Shown here: one piece after another, positions 9,574-17,492 of the stretch
Numbering within the stretch: the first letter of the stretch is position 1
Layout of the letters: each line of letters starts with the position of its first letter
DNA from: SHZI01 sp038214295
GTDB taxonomy: Bacteria > Pseudomonadota > Gammaproteobacteria > Steroidobacterales > GCA-2729495
NCBI GenBank assembly: GCA_038214295.1
Contig: JBBQSA010000004.1
Span: 37,185-101,184 of the forward strand
Direction: 5' to 3'
Length of the DNA stretch: 64,000 nucleotides
The notes under the pieces: model-generated
What the model was told of the DNA's origin: nothing
What the model saw: only the letters and a program-made list of their open reading frames with translations
Databases searched by the model: none
Translations under genes and position numbers: made by a program

Positions 9574-9874
9574 GGCTGTACTCCCGAACTCAAAACCCCG
9601 GCTCGTTTACAGGTCTGTTAGGCGGGACTCTGATGCCCGCGGCGACCCTTTGCTGCTGTGCCGGGTTCAGGTGGGAGGTTTCAGTCTAGGCATGGCACGC
9701 GCTTATGTAAAGGTGATCGCGGACCTCGATCGGCGAGCCCCACGGTTGCGAAAGTATTGCAATAAAGTTCCGTAGGAACTTGTTTCAGATACGGAAGTTG
9801 TTAAGGTTGAGGCACCGTTCGGGGTGATCGGCGGGCCCGGTCGCCGGGTGTGGATACGGGTTCGGGAGACGGGC
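9574..9874. other. Divergent intergenic region between the FHA gene and ccmA
   Basis: About 300 bases with no convincing gene. It must carry promoters for both neighbours. The only structure I see is a cluster of palindromic and direct repeats at 9755-9802, listed separately. The ccmA frame stays open back to a GTG at 9824, but the conserved protein starts later. Confidence 0.6.
9755..9802. promoter_or_regulatory. Candidate operator cluster upstream of the ccm operon
   Basis: Three elements lie side by side. TATTGCAATA (9755-9764) is a perfect palindrome. AAGTTCC-GTA-GGAACTT (9765-9781) is a perfect 7+3+7 inverted repeat. GGAACTTGTT (9775-9784) recurs as GGAAGTTGTT (9793-9802), 18 bases further on. 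Such spacing fits a dimeric regulator bound on one face of the helix. The binding protein is unknown. Confidence 0.45.
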
Positions 9875-10486
9875 GTGCTGGCAGGCGCTAATTTGACGCT
9901 TTGGCGCGGAACTACCCGCCTATTCGAGGACCTGTCTTTCAGCGTGCCGGTTGGCAGCCCCCTGTTGATCGAGGGGCCCAATGGCGCCGGCAAGACAACG
10001 CTGCTCCGGGTCATCGCCGGGTTGACAATGCCTGAGGACGGGACCGTGACCTGGTGCGGCCGGCCACTGCGGGACGAGCTTCAAGCGGCCAGGCTGGGAC
10101 TGGCCTTCGCCGGGCATGCCCTGGCACTGAAGGCGGAACTGAGCACCCGGGAGAACCTGGATTTCTTTGCGCGGCTGGCGGGGCAGTCCTCACTTGTGGA
10201 CGACACGCTCGAGGCCACCGGGCTGGCCGACTGCGCGGCTTTGCAGGTCCGGTTGCTCTCCGCCGGCCAGAAGCGCCGGGCGGCGCTGGCCCGGGTCCTG
10301 TTGTCCGGCGCTGATCTCTGGCTGCTGGATGAACCCCAGACGAATCTCGATGCGGCCGGTCGCCGGTACCTCGATGGAGTTCTGCAGCGGCACCTCGCAG
10401 CGGGCGGAACCCTGGTCGTCGCGGCACACCAGCCCCTGGACTTTGGCCGCTTTCCAACGACACGGCTGGTTCTGGGGGAGGCGTGA
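9875..10486 (+). CDS. ccmA: Heme exporter ATP-binding protein CcmA
   Basis: ATPase subunit of the CcmABCD complex, which releases holo-CcmE after heme loading during cytochrome c maturation (system I). Walker A GPNGAGKTT is at residues 34-42, followed by signature LSAGQKRR and Walker B LWLLDEP. I start at GTG 9875 (203 residues, usual length), preceded by GGGAG; in-frame GTGs at 9848 and 9824 would add 9 and 17 unconserved residues. The stop overlaps the ccmB start. First gene of ccmABCDEFGHI. Confidence 0.94.
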   Translation: MLAGANLTLWRGTTRLFEDLSFSVPVGSPLLIEGPNGAGKTTLLRVIAGLTMPEDGTVTWCGRPLRDELQAARLGLAFAGHALALKAELSTRENLDFFARLAGQSSLVDDTLEATGLADCAALQVRLLSAGQKRRAALARVLLSGADLWLLDEPQTNLDAAGRRYLDGVLQRHLAAGGTLVVAAHQPLDFGRFPTTRLVLGEA

Positions 10487-11214
10487 TGTCCGGCACCGAC
10501 ACAAGCAGCACGTTAGCCCCGCGTAGCGCCGCGCCGCGGCTCGGATTGCTCTCGCTCTTCCACGCGGTGTTCACCCGGGATCTTCGCGTTGGCCTGCGCC
10601 GCTGGACTGATGCGACCAACTCCGCGTTGTTTTTCGTGCTGGTCGTTTCGCTTTTTCCGCTCGCGCTCAGTCCGCAGGCAGAGGTCCTGCGCATGATCGC
10701 GCCGGGGGTTATCTGGATCGCCGCCCTGCTGGCGACGCTGCTGTCGCTCCACCTGCTGTTCAGGTCCGACCTGGAGGACGGAACCATCGAGCAGCTGCTG
10801 ACCCTCCCCTATCCGCTAAGCTGGATGCTGCTGGCCAAGACCCTGGCCCACTGGATCATCACCGGAATCCCGCTCGTGGTCGTGGCACCGGTTCTGGCAA
10901 TCACCTACCATCTGCCGGCGACGGCCCTGAAGGTCCTCTCCGCCAGTCTGCTGCTGGGCACACCGACGCTGAGCTTGCTTGGCTCCATCGGGGCTGCACT
11001 GACGGCGGGACTCCGTGGGTCCGGGGTCCTGCTGGCCTTCATCGTCGCGCCATTGATGCTGCCGGTGCTCATCCTGGGGGCCAGGGCTACGGACCTCGCC
11101 CTGATGGGGGAGGACGCAACAGGCCCGCTGTACCTGCTGGCGGCGTTACTGGCGCTCGCTGTCAGCCTGGCTCCGTTGCTGGCGGCGGGAGCGATTCGTG
11201 TCAGTGCCGACTAG
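10486..11214 (+). CDS. ccmB: Heme exporter membrane protein CcmB
   Basis: Integral membrane partner of CcmA. The 242-residue chain has about six hydrophobic segments and the conserved FRSDLEDGTIEQL and LPYPL features between the second and third. An N-terminal stretch of about 25 residues (GTDTSSTLAPRSAAPRLG) precedes the usual CcmB start, making it slightly longer than the common 220. ATG 10486 shares one base with the ccmA stop (TGATG); a GTG three bases earlier is possible. Confidence 0.94.
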   Translation: MSGTDTSSTLAPRSAAPRLGLLSLFHAVFTRDLRVGLRRWTDATNSALFFVLVVSLFPLALSPQAEVLRMIAPGVIWIAALLATLLSLHLLFRSDLEDGTIEQLLTLPYPLSWMLLAKTLAHWIITGIPLVVVAPVLAITYHLPATALKVLSASLLLGTPTLSLLGSIGAALTAGLRGSGVLLAFIVAPLMLPVLILGARATDLALMGEDATGPLYLLAALLALAVSLAPLLAAGAIRVSAD

Positions 11215-11240
11215 ACGACATTCCTGAGAGGAGAGGCATC

Positions 11241-11999
11241 GTGTGGACGTGGTTCTTCCGGCTCGCATCGCCACCGCACTTCTATGCGCTGGCAGGCAGG
11301 CTGACCTATTGGCTGCTCGTTCCCGCCATCGTTCTCCTCGCCGTCGGTAGCTGGGGGGGGCTCGTGCTGGCGCCGCCCGACTACCAGCAGGGTGATGCTT
11401 TCCGGATCATCTACGTCCACGTACCCAGCGCCTACCTGTCCATGATGATTTACGTCACGATGGCCGTGGCGGGCGCCATCGGCCTCATCTGGCGCATCAA
11501 GCTGGCCCACGCCGTCGCGGCCAGTTGTGCGCCGATCGGGGCTTCATTCACTTTCGCGGCGCTGGTCACCGGCGCCGTGTGGGGGAAGCCCATGTGGGGC
11601 ACCTACTGGGAGTGGGATCCACGCCTGACCTCCGAGCTGATCCTGTTGTTCCTGTACTTTGGCTACATGGGTGTCCGCAGTGCCTTCGAGGATCTCAACC
11701 AGGCTGACAGGGCCAGCGCCATCCTCGCCATAGCCGGTGTGGTCAACGTACCGATCATTCATTTCTCGGTGATCTGGTGGGCGAGCCTGCACCAGGGACC
11801 CACCCTGTCCAAGCTGGACGCACCATCAATCGCCGGGAACATGCTCTGGCCGCTGCTCACGATGATTCTCGCGTTTACACTCTTTTTCCTCGCCATCCTG
11901 GCCACGCGGGTCAGAGGAGAGGTACTCGAGAGGGAAGTGCAGTCCCGCTGGGCTCAGGACGTGTTGCGTGGCGCCAGTCCAGCCGGGGTAAACTTGTGA
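11241..11999 (+). CDS. ccmC: Heme-handling membrane protein CcmC
   Basis: CcmC presents heme to CcmE in the periplasm. The 252-residue, six-helix protein carries the tryptophan-rich motif WGKPMWGTYWEWDPRLTSEL near residues 114-133 and histidines in IYVHVPSAY and IIHFSVIWW that ligate heme. GTG 11241 follows GAGAGGAGAGG. The stop codon shares a base with the ccmD start. Confidence 0.96.
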   Translation: MWTWFFRLASPPHFYALAGRLTYWLLVPAIVLLAVGSWGGLVLAPPDYQQGDAFRIIYVHVPSAYLSMMIYVTMAVAGAIGLIWRIKLAHAVAASCAPIGASFTFAALVTGAVWGKPMWGTYWEWDPRLTSELILLFLYFGYMGVRSAFEDLNQADRASAILAIAGVVNVPIIHFSVIWWASLHQGPTLSKLDAPSIAGNMLWPLLTMILAFTLFFLAILATRVRGEVLEREVQSRWAQDVLRGASPAGVNL

Positions 12000-12214
12000 T
12001 GCAGTCGCTGGTCCATAGCAGCTATGCGCAGTATTTGCTGATTGCCTACGGGGTCACGGCCCTGGTGGTTATCGGCAACATTGTTACAGCGCGGCGGCGG
12101 TTCAACCGGACGAAGGCGCGCTTGCGTGAACAGCTCGCCCGGCGCGCCGGAAGCCGCCGGGCAACAGGGCCTGGCAGGAGCGACCAGGGCACAACACTAG
12201 GGAGTGGTACATGA
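11999..12214 (+). CDS. ccmD: Heme exporter accessory protein CcmD
   Basis: Small single-span protein (71 residues) that holds the CcmABC complex with holo-CcmE. One transmembrane segment, YLLIAYGVTALVVIGNIVTA, is followed by a basic stretch (RRRFNRTKARLREQLARR) as in other CcmD proteins. The ATG shares one base with the ccmC stop, and the end overlaps the ccmE start by 4 bases. The C-terminal 20 residues are low-complexity and unconserved. Confidence 0.88.
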   Translation: MQSLVHSSYAQYLLIAYGVTALVVIGNIVTARRRFNRTKARLREQLARRAGSRRATGPGRSDQGTTLGSGT

Positions 12215-12672
12215 CCCCGCGTCGACAAAGAATGGTGGTAGTTGGCCTCGTGCTGGCCGGCGTGGCGCTCGCCGTTGGCCTCTCACTGCGCGCCTTCCAG
12301 GAAAACCTCCTCTATTTCTACACACCCTCCCAGGCACTGGCCGGAGAGCCGCCAGCCGGCAAGCAATTCCGGCTGGGCGGGATGGTGGAGAAGGGGAGCG
12401 TCCGCCGCGAGCACGGCGCAATGGAAGTCCGCTTTGATGTCACCGACAATCAGAAGACGTTGACGGTGGCCTATTCCGGGGTGCTTCCCGACCTGTTTCG
12501 GGACGGGCAGGGCGTAATCGCCAGGGGTCACATGGAGCCTCAGGGCGTGTTCCGCGCCGAGGAGGTCCTTGCCAAGCACGACGAGAACTACATGCCGCCG
12601 GAAGTGGCCGAGTCCCTGGCGTCCCGGGCCAGTCCTGCTGACGCCGTCTCTGCTGCTGTCCCACCAAACTGA
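12211..12672 (+). CDS. ccmE: Periplasmic heme chaperone CcmE
   Basis: CcmE binds heme covalently and carries it to the CcmF/H ligase. The 153-residue product has an N-terminal membrane anchor (residues 8-26), an OB-fold domain and the heme-binding HDENY motif with His123 and Tyr127. Gly/Pro-rich tail follows. Starts within the ccmD end (ATGA-type overlap). Confidence 0.96.
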   Translation: MTPRRQRMVVVGLVLAGVALAVGLSLRAFQENLLYFYTPSQALAGEPPAGKQFRLGGMVEKGSVRREHGAMEVRFDVTDNQKTLTVAYSGVLPDLFRDGQGVIARGHMEPQGVFRAEEVLAKHDENYMPPEVAESLASRASPADAVSAAVPPN

Positions 12673-12705
12673 ACCGCGGACTTCCGGTCCCAAGAGGGCG
12701 CCACG

Positions 12706-14664
12706 ATGCTTCCTGAACTCGGTCAGCTCTGCCTGATCCTCGCCCTGTGCCTGGCGTCATGCCAGACACTGTTCGCGCTCGTCGGCGCCCAGCGCCGGCA
12801 GGCGGGTCTGATGGCCGTGGGGCCGGCCGCCGCGGCGGGGCAGTTCGTGTTCGTGGCGGGGGCATTCGGCCTTCTCGCCTGGGCCTTCTGGCATAACGAT
12901 TTTTCGCTGCTCTACGTCGCGAGCAATTCCAACAGCCAGCTTCCCGAGATGTATCGCTTTGCCGCGGTGTGGGGCGGCCACGAGGGCTCCCTGCTGCTCT
13001 GGGTGCTGATTCTTTCTGGCTGGACGATTGCCGTCGTGGCCGGCAGCGCCTCGCTTCCGCGGGAGGTTGCGTCCCGGATCATCGGTGTCATGGGGGCGAT
13101 CAGCATCGGTTTTCTTGCGTTCATTCTCTTCACGTCGAACCCGTTCCTGCGCCTCAGCCCGATTCCGCTCGATGGCAATGATCTCAACCCGCTCCTGCAG
13201 GACCCCGCCATGGCCCTGCACCCGCCCATGCTCTACACGGGCTACGTCGGATTCTCGGTAGCTTTCGCCTTTGCGGTTGCGGCCCTGCTGAGCGGCCGCG
13301 TGGACCAGGAGTGGGCGCGCTGGGCTCGCCCCTGGACGACCAGCGCCTGGGTGTTTCTCACCGTGGGAATTGCGCTCGGCAGCTGGTGGGCCTATTACGA
13401 ACTGGGATGGGGCGGCTGGTGGTTCTGGGACCCGGTCGAGAATGCCTCGTTCATGCCCTGGCTCGTTGGCACCGCGCTGATGCACTCCCTCGCCGTCACC
13501 GAGAAACGGGGCATCTTCAAGGGGTCCACCTTGCTGCTCGCGATTGGCGCGTTTTCACTCAGCCTGGTTGGCACCTTCCTGGTCCGGTCCGGCGTGCTGG
13601 TTTCCGTTCATTCCTTTGCCGCTGACCCCAGCCGTGGCCTGTTCATCCTGACATTCCTCGCCATCGTGATTGGCACTGCGCTCAGCCTCTATGCGTGGCG
13701 CGCTCCAACGCTGGACCGGGCCGTGGGATTCAAGCCCTTTTCGCGCGAAAGCTTCCTGCTCATCAACAACATCCTGCTGTGCATTGCGGCCGGCCTGGTG
13801 TTTCTCGGCACGCTCTATCCCCTCGTCCTCGACGCTCTCGACGAGGGCAAGATTTCCGTGGGTCCTCCCTACTTCGAGACCGCGTTCCTGATTCCCATGC
13901 TGCCATTGCTGCTGGCCGTCGGCGTCGGGATGCACACCGCCTGGCGAAGCGCCAGTCCGGCCGACGTGGGCCGGAAGCTGCGCCTCATCGCGGGCATCGC
14001 CGTCGCCATCGGCATACTCATCCCGATCCTCGTTTACGGCGGCGGCAGCGGCGTGCTCACGGCCGTGGGGATTGCTGCCAGTGCGTGGCTGGTCCTGGCG
14101 GCGCTCCTCGACCCCATCCGCCACCTGCTGGGTCGTGGGCCGCGCCTGACCCAGGCCGCGCTGGGGATGTCGGTTGCCCACCTCGGGCTCGGCCTTTTTG
14201 TGCTGGGCGTCACCGTGACGTCGTCGTTCGGAATTGCAACCGACCAGCGCATCGCGCTTGGGGAATCGGCCCGGGTCGGCGACTACGAGGTTGCCTTCCG
14301 GTCGACGACGCCCGTGACCGGCCCCAACTACCAGGGGCTGCGGGGAGAAATGACCATCACCCGCGACGGCCGCCCGGTGGGCACGGTCTACCCGGAAAAG
14401 CGCACCTACGCGGTGCGCTCGTCCCCGATGACGGAGGCCGGCATCGATGCCGGCTGGTCGCGTGACCTGTTCGTCGCGCTCGGGGACGAGCTCGGTGGTG
14501 ATGCCTGGAGCGTCAGGCTCCAGTACAAGCCCCTCGTGCGGTTTATCTGGCTGGGAGCCATCGTGATGGCCCTCGGTGGGCTCCTTGCGGCAACTGACCG
14601 CCGCTACCGCGTCCGTGCCCGCGAAGCCGCCGCCAGCGCTGTCGCCCAGGCGGCACAGCCCTGA
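12706..14664 (+). CDS. ccmF: Cytochrome c heme ligase subunit CcmF
   Basis: Large inner-membrane subunit of the heme ligase that attaches heme to apocytochrome c. The 652-residue chain is the usual length, with many membrane spans and the WWD domain (GWGGWWFWDPVENASFMPW, near residues 233-251), plus conserved heme-ligand histidines in LHPPMLYTGY and VSVHSFAADP. ATG 12706 follows GAGGGC. The stop TGA is overlapped by the probable CTG start of ccmG. Confidence 0.97.
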   Translation: MLPELGQLCLILALCLASCQTLFALVGAQRRQAGLMAVGPAAAAGQFVFVAGAFGLLAWAFWHNDFSLLYVASNSNSQLPEMYRFAAVWGGHEGSLLLWVLILSGWTIAVVAGSASLPREVASRIIGVMGAISIGFLAFILFTSNPFLRLSPIPLDGNDLNPLLQDPAMALHPPMLYTGYVGFSVAFAFAVAALLSGRVDQEWARWARPWTTSAWVFLTVGIALGSWWAYYELGWGGWWFWDPVENASFMPWLVGTALMHSLAVTEKRGIFKGSTLLLAIGAFSLSLVGTFLVRSGVLVSVHSFAADPSRGLFILTFLAIVIGTALSLYAWRAPTLDRAVGFKPFSRESFLLINNILLCIAAGLVFLGTLYPLVLDALDEGKISVGPPYFETAFLIPMLPLLLAVGVGMHTAWRSASPADVGRKLRLIAGIAVAIGILIPILVYGGGSGVLTAVGIAASAWLVLAALLDPIRHLLGRGPRLTQAALGMSVAHLGLGLFVLGVTVTSSFGIATDQRIALGESARVGDYEVAFRSTTPVTGPNYQGLRGEMTITRDGRPVGTVYPEKRTYAVRSSPMTEAGIDAGWSRDLFVALGDELGGDAWSVRLQYKPLVRFIWLGAIVMALGGLLAATDRRYRVRAREAAASAVAQAAQP

Positions 14665-15221
14665 ACCCCCCGCGCGAATCCGGCTCGGCCACATGGCGCT
14701 TCCTGCTGCCCGTTGCCCTGTTCGGGCTGCTGGTCGTGGTGCTGATGATCGGGCTCCGGCGCGATCCGACCCTGGTGCCGTCACCGCTGGTCGGCAAGCC
14801 GGCGCCCGAATTCACGCTTCCCCGGCTGGATGACCCCGCGAGAACCCTCAGCCGCTCTGACCTGCTTGGCAAGGTCAGCCTGGTGAATGTGTGGGGCACG
14901 TGGTGCGCTGGCTGTCGACAGGAGCACGAGACGCTGGTGACGCTGGCACGGGACTCCGGGGTACCGATCTTCGGCATTAACTGGAAGGACGATGATCAGT
15001 CGGCCAGGCAATGGCTGGCGACGCTCGGGAATCCGTACGCGGCGGTTGGCGTCGACCAGGACGGGCGCGCTGCCATCGACTGGGGGGTCTACGGCGCGCC
15101 GGAAACCTTCCTCATCAGCCCGGATGGCATCGTGCTCTACAAGCACATCGCACCCCTGACCCTTGAGGTCTGGCGCGAGGAATTTCTCCCGCGAATCACG
15201 GCGGCCGGGGCAGGGCGGTGA
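14661..15221 (+). CDS. ccmG: Thiol:disulfide interchange protein CcmG/DsbE
   Basis: Membrane-anchored periplasmic thioredoxin that keeps apocytochrome CxxCH thiols reduced. The active site WCAGC (Cys82, Cys85) sits in NVWGTWCAGC, and the conserved cis-proline region GVYGAPETFLI follows. The frame has no ATG, GTG or TTG upstream of GTG 14736; starting there would delete the membrane anchor (RFLLPVALFGLLVVVLMIG). The upstream frame is open from 14598, so I place the start at CTG 14661, which overlaps the ccmF stop as CTGA. That gives 186 residues, the family length. The start codon is inference; function is firm. Confidence 0.85.
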   Translation: MNPPRESGSATWRFLLPVALFGLLVVVLMIGLRRDPTLVPSPLVGKPAPEFTLPRLDDPARTLSRSDLLGKVSLVNVWGTWCAGCRQEHETLVTLARDSGVPIFGINWKDDDQSARQWLATLGNPYAAVGVDQDGRAAIDWGVYGAPETFLISPDGIVLYKHIAPLTLEVWREEFLPRITAAGAGR

Positions 15222-15661
15222 GACGTTTACTCGCGCAGTTTGCCTGCCTGCTGGTCCTGGCCATGCCCGGTATCGCGCCCGGCATGGATGCGGAACCAAA
15301 GCTCGTGGATCCCGTGCAGCAGGCGACGTATGAGCATCTGACGAAGGAAGTCCGCTGCCTCGTCTGCCAGAACCAGACCATTGCCGATTCCAGTGCGCCG
15401 CTGGCTGCCGACCTGCGTCGCGAAATCCGGGAAATGCTCGAGGCAGGGCGGTCCGAGGCGGAGATCAAGACCTTTCTCCTGGATCGTTACGGCGACTTCG
15501 TGCTCTATCGTCCGCGATTCATGCCGACGACTGCCGTCTTGTGGCTCGCGCCAGGGCTGCTCCTGCTGGTGGGCGGGCTTGCCCTCCGGCGGATTATCCG
15601 GAAGCGCGCCGCGCTGCCGGTTCCCACTGACGAGGACGATGGTCCGCCAGCCGCGGCCTGA
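15218..15661 (+). CDS. ccmH: Cytochrome c maturation oxidoreductase CcmH (CcmL type)
   Basis: Reduces disulfides in apocytochrome c with CcmG. The 147-residue product has a signal peptide, the RCLVCQNQ motif (Cys47, Cys50) and a C-terminal membrane helix followed by a basic stop-transfer (RRIIRKRAA). This is the short form, with the TPR part encoded separately by the next gene. GTG 15218 overlaps the ccmG stop. Confidence 0.94.
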   Translation: MRRLLAQFACLLVLAMPGIAPGMDAEPKLVDPVQQATYEHLTKEVRCLVCQNQTIADSSAPLAADLRREIREMLEAGRSEAEIKTFLLDRYGDFVLYRPRFMPTTAVLWLAPGLLLLVGGLALRRIIRKRAALPVPTDEDDGPPAAA

Positions 15662-15671
15662 GGGGTTCCAG

Positions 15672-16745
15672 TTGACCGTTTTTGCCATCCTTGGCGCACT
15701 GTTCACCGTCCTGGCGGTGGGCCTCGTCGTCTGGCCGTTGCTGCGTGGCGGAGTGAATCCGCATCCATTGGCCGCCACCCTGACGGCGCTGGCGATTCCG
15801 GCCGCGGTGCTGATCACCTACCTCATTGTCAGTGACTACGACTGGCGCAACCCGGTACGCAGCGGTGACAGCGCCGCCGCGTCTTCGTCCACCGGCCCTG
15901 GTTCGATCGAGGACGCCACGGCATCTCTGGAGCGGCGCCTGCAGTCCGAGCCGGAAAACGAGGAGGGGTGGCTGCTGCTCGGCAGTTCTTACCTCAACCT
16001 GGAACGCCCTGCCGATGCCATCAAGGCCTACCAGCGCGCCCTGGATCTGTCCGGGGGCCGGAATGTCGATGCGCGCCTGGGGCTCGCCGAGGCGCGCATC
16101 GTTATCGATCCGGGTTCCCTGACGGGTCAGGTGGGCGACGAGGTCGAGGCAGTGCTCCGGGTAGAGCCCCGCAATCCCAAAGGCCTGTGGTACGGGGGCC
16201 TGCTGGGTCTGGCGCGCGGCCAGCCCGCCCTGGCCCGTGAACGCTGGACCACGCTGCTGGAGCTGTCGCCACCGGAGCGCGTCCGGCAGATCATCGAAAG
16301 CCAGCTGGCGGAACTTCCTGGTGGTCCCGGGGCGGTTGCCAGCGTGCCGGCCACCGCCCCGGCGGTGCCGGACCAGAAAGCAGCATCGACAGGTGTCCAT
16401 ATCCGCGTCACCGTGTCCGTTGCCGGCGACCTCAAGGGCCGGGTAGCGGCATCGGCCCCCTTGTTCATATTCCTGCGGGATGGGGCCAACCCCGGGCCGC
16501 CCCTGGCAGTGGTCCGGCGGCAGGCCGTGGAATTGCCCCTGACGGTAGAGATCAGTGACGCGGACCTCATGCTGCCGGGCCGGAGCCTCGCCGGGCTCGA
16601 GACGGCGACGCTGGTGGCCCGGGTCGCCAATGGCGGCGACCCCGTGGCAAAGCCGGGAGACATCTTTGGGGAAGTGCGCTGGGAGCGCGGGACCGGCGGG
16701 TCAAGTCCCGTGGCCGTGCTTATAGACAAGGTCGTGGGCCGCTGA
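15672..16745 (+). CDS. ccmI: Cytochrome c maturation TPR protein CcmI
   Basis: Apocytochrome c chaperone that feeds the heme ligase. Two N-terminal membrane spans (VFAILGALFTVLAVGLVVW and TALAIPAAVLITYLIV) bracket a short cytoplasmic loop without a long leucine zipper; TPR repeats follow (EEGWLLLGSSYLNLERPADA and neighbours), then a C-terminal beta domain as in CcmI-2 (HIRVTVSVAGDL). I prefer TTG 15672 because GAGGGG lies 6 bases upstream; ATG 15639 inside ccmH is the alternative. Last gene of the ccm operon. Confidence 0.88.
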   Translation: MTVFAILGALFTVLAVGLVVWPLLRGGVNPHPLAATLTALAIPAAVLITYLIVSDYDWRNPVRSGDSAAASSSTGPGSIEDATASLERRLQSEPENEEGWLLLGSSYLNLERPADAIKAYQRALDLSGGRNVDARLGLAEARIVIDPGSLTGQVGDEVEAVLRVEPRNPKGLWYGGLLGLARGQPALARERWTTLLELSPPERVRQIIESQLAELPGGPGAVASVPATAPAVPDQKAASTGVHIRVTVSVAGDLKGRVAASAPLFIFLRDGANPGPPLAVVRRQAVELPLTVEISDADLMLPGRSLAGLETATLVARVANGGDPVAKPGDIFGEVRWERGTGGSSPVAVLIDKVVGR

Positions 16746-16811
16746 TGGCATCCGGAGGCCGACGCGGGACTGCGAGCGACTCCCCGGGGTCTCAGTAGTC
16801 AGTAATTTAAC

Positions 16812-16825
16812 ATAATATATATTAT
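16812..16825. promoter_or_regulatory. AT-only palindrome in the ccmI/lipocalin gap
   Basis: ATAATATATATTAT is a perfect 14-base palindrome within a 30-base AT-rich island in otherwise GC-rich DNA, about 110 bases before the lipocalin start. It is most likely promoter DNA (TATATT or TATTAT as -10); no good -35 is evident. Confidence 0.4.
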
Positions 16826-16931
16826 ACGCAGATCAGGTGCGGATGCCTTTGAAGTCGCCCCCCCCATGGACCTGCCCCGGCAGAACGCTCACTCTCAGGG
16901 GCCCCGGCCCGTCGCAACCAGGACATCACTC

Positions 16932-17492
16932 ATGTTGCTCCGACCAGTGCCAATCCTCCTCTTGGCGATGTTAATTACCGCTTGCAGCACCTCGGGACTG
17001 CCGCCATTGCGCGGTATCGGCCAGACGGTCGACCTGCCGCGCTTCATGGGGCCCTGGTACGTTATTGCCTGCATCCCGATCGACATCCCACTGCTGCCCA
17101 TGCTTTCGGAAAAAGGCGCCCACAACGGCGTAGAAACCTACCAGCTGGCGCCCGACGGGACGATCGCGACCACCTACCGGTTCCGTCGCGGCGGCTTCGA
17201 TGGCCCGGAGGTGGTCTTTACTCCCCGAGCTACCGTTGCGAACGCTCCGGTGAATTCCGAATGGAAGATGAAGTTCAAGTGGTACCTGCCGGCGGGCGAT
17301 TACCTGATCCTGCACGTGGATCCTGCTTACCAGCGGACGATCATCGGCGTGCCGGACCGCAAGTACGTCTGGATCATGTCCCGGACGCCGACCATGCCCG
17401 CTGCGGAGTACCAGGACCTGATGGCCAGGCTGCGGGCGATGAACTACGACACGACGCTCGTCGAGACCGTGCCCCAGAACTGGCCGGACTAA
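16932..17492 (+). CDS. blc: Lipocalin family outer-membrane lipoprotein (Blc-like)
   Basis: Bacterial lipocalin, likely binding lipid or lysophospholipid at the outer membrane. The 186-residue product has a lipoprotein signal (MLLRPVPILLLAMLITAC, lipobox ITAC), the lipocalin GxW region as MGPWYVIACIP, and the conserved YVWIMSRTPTM strand near the end. ATG 16932 is chosen because it gives a proper lipoprotein signal; ATG 16866 would prepend 22 polar residues. The stop overlaps that of the convergent phosphodiesterase gene by 3 bases. Confidence 0.88.
   Translation: MLLRPVPILLLAMLITACSTSGLPPLRGIGQTVDLPRFMGPWYVIACIPIDIPLLPMLSEKGAHNGVETYQLAPDGTIATTYRFRRGGFDGPEVVFTPRATVANAPVNSEWKMKFKWYLPAGDYLILHVDPAYQRTIIGVPDRKYVWIMSRTPTMPAAEYQDLMARLRAMNYDTTLVETVPQNWPD

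Noticed and set aside
9536..9775. Possible 79-residue plus-strand gene upstream of ccmA
   Set aside because: No ribosome binding site, no conserved pattern, and it starts inside the FHA gene on the other strand.
14661..15221. Frameshift or truncation in ccmG
   Set aside because: The frame is open and conserved back to the ccmF stop; only the start codon is unusual, so a CTG start explains it better than a broken gene.
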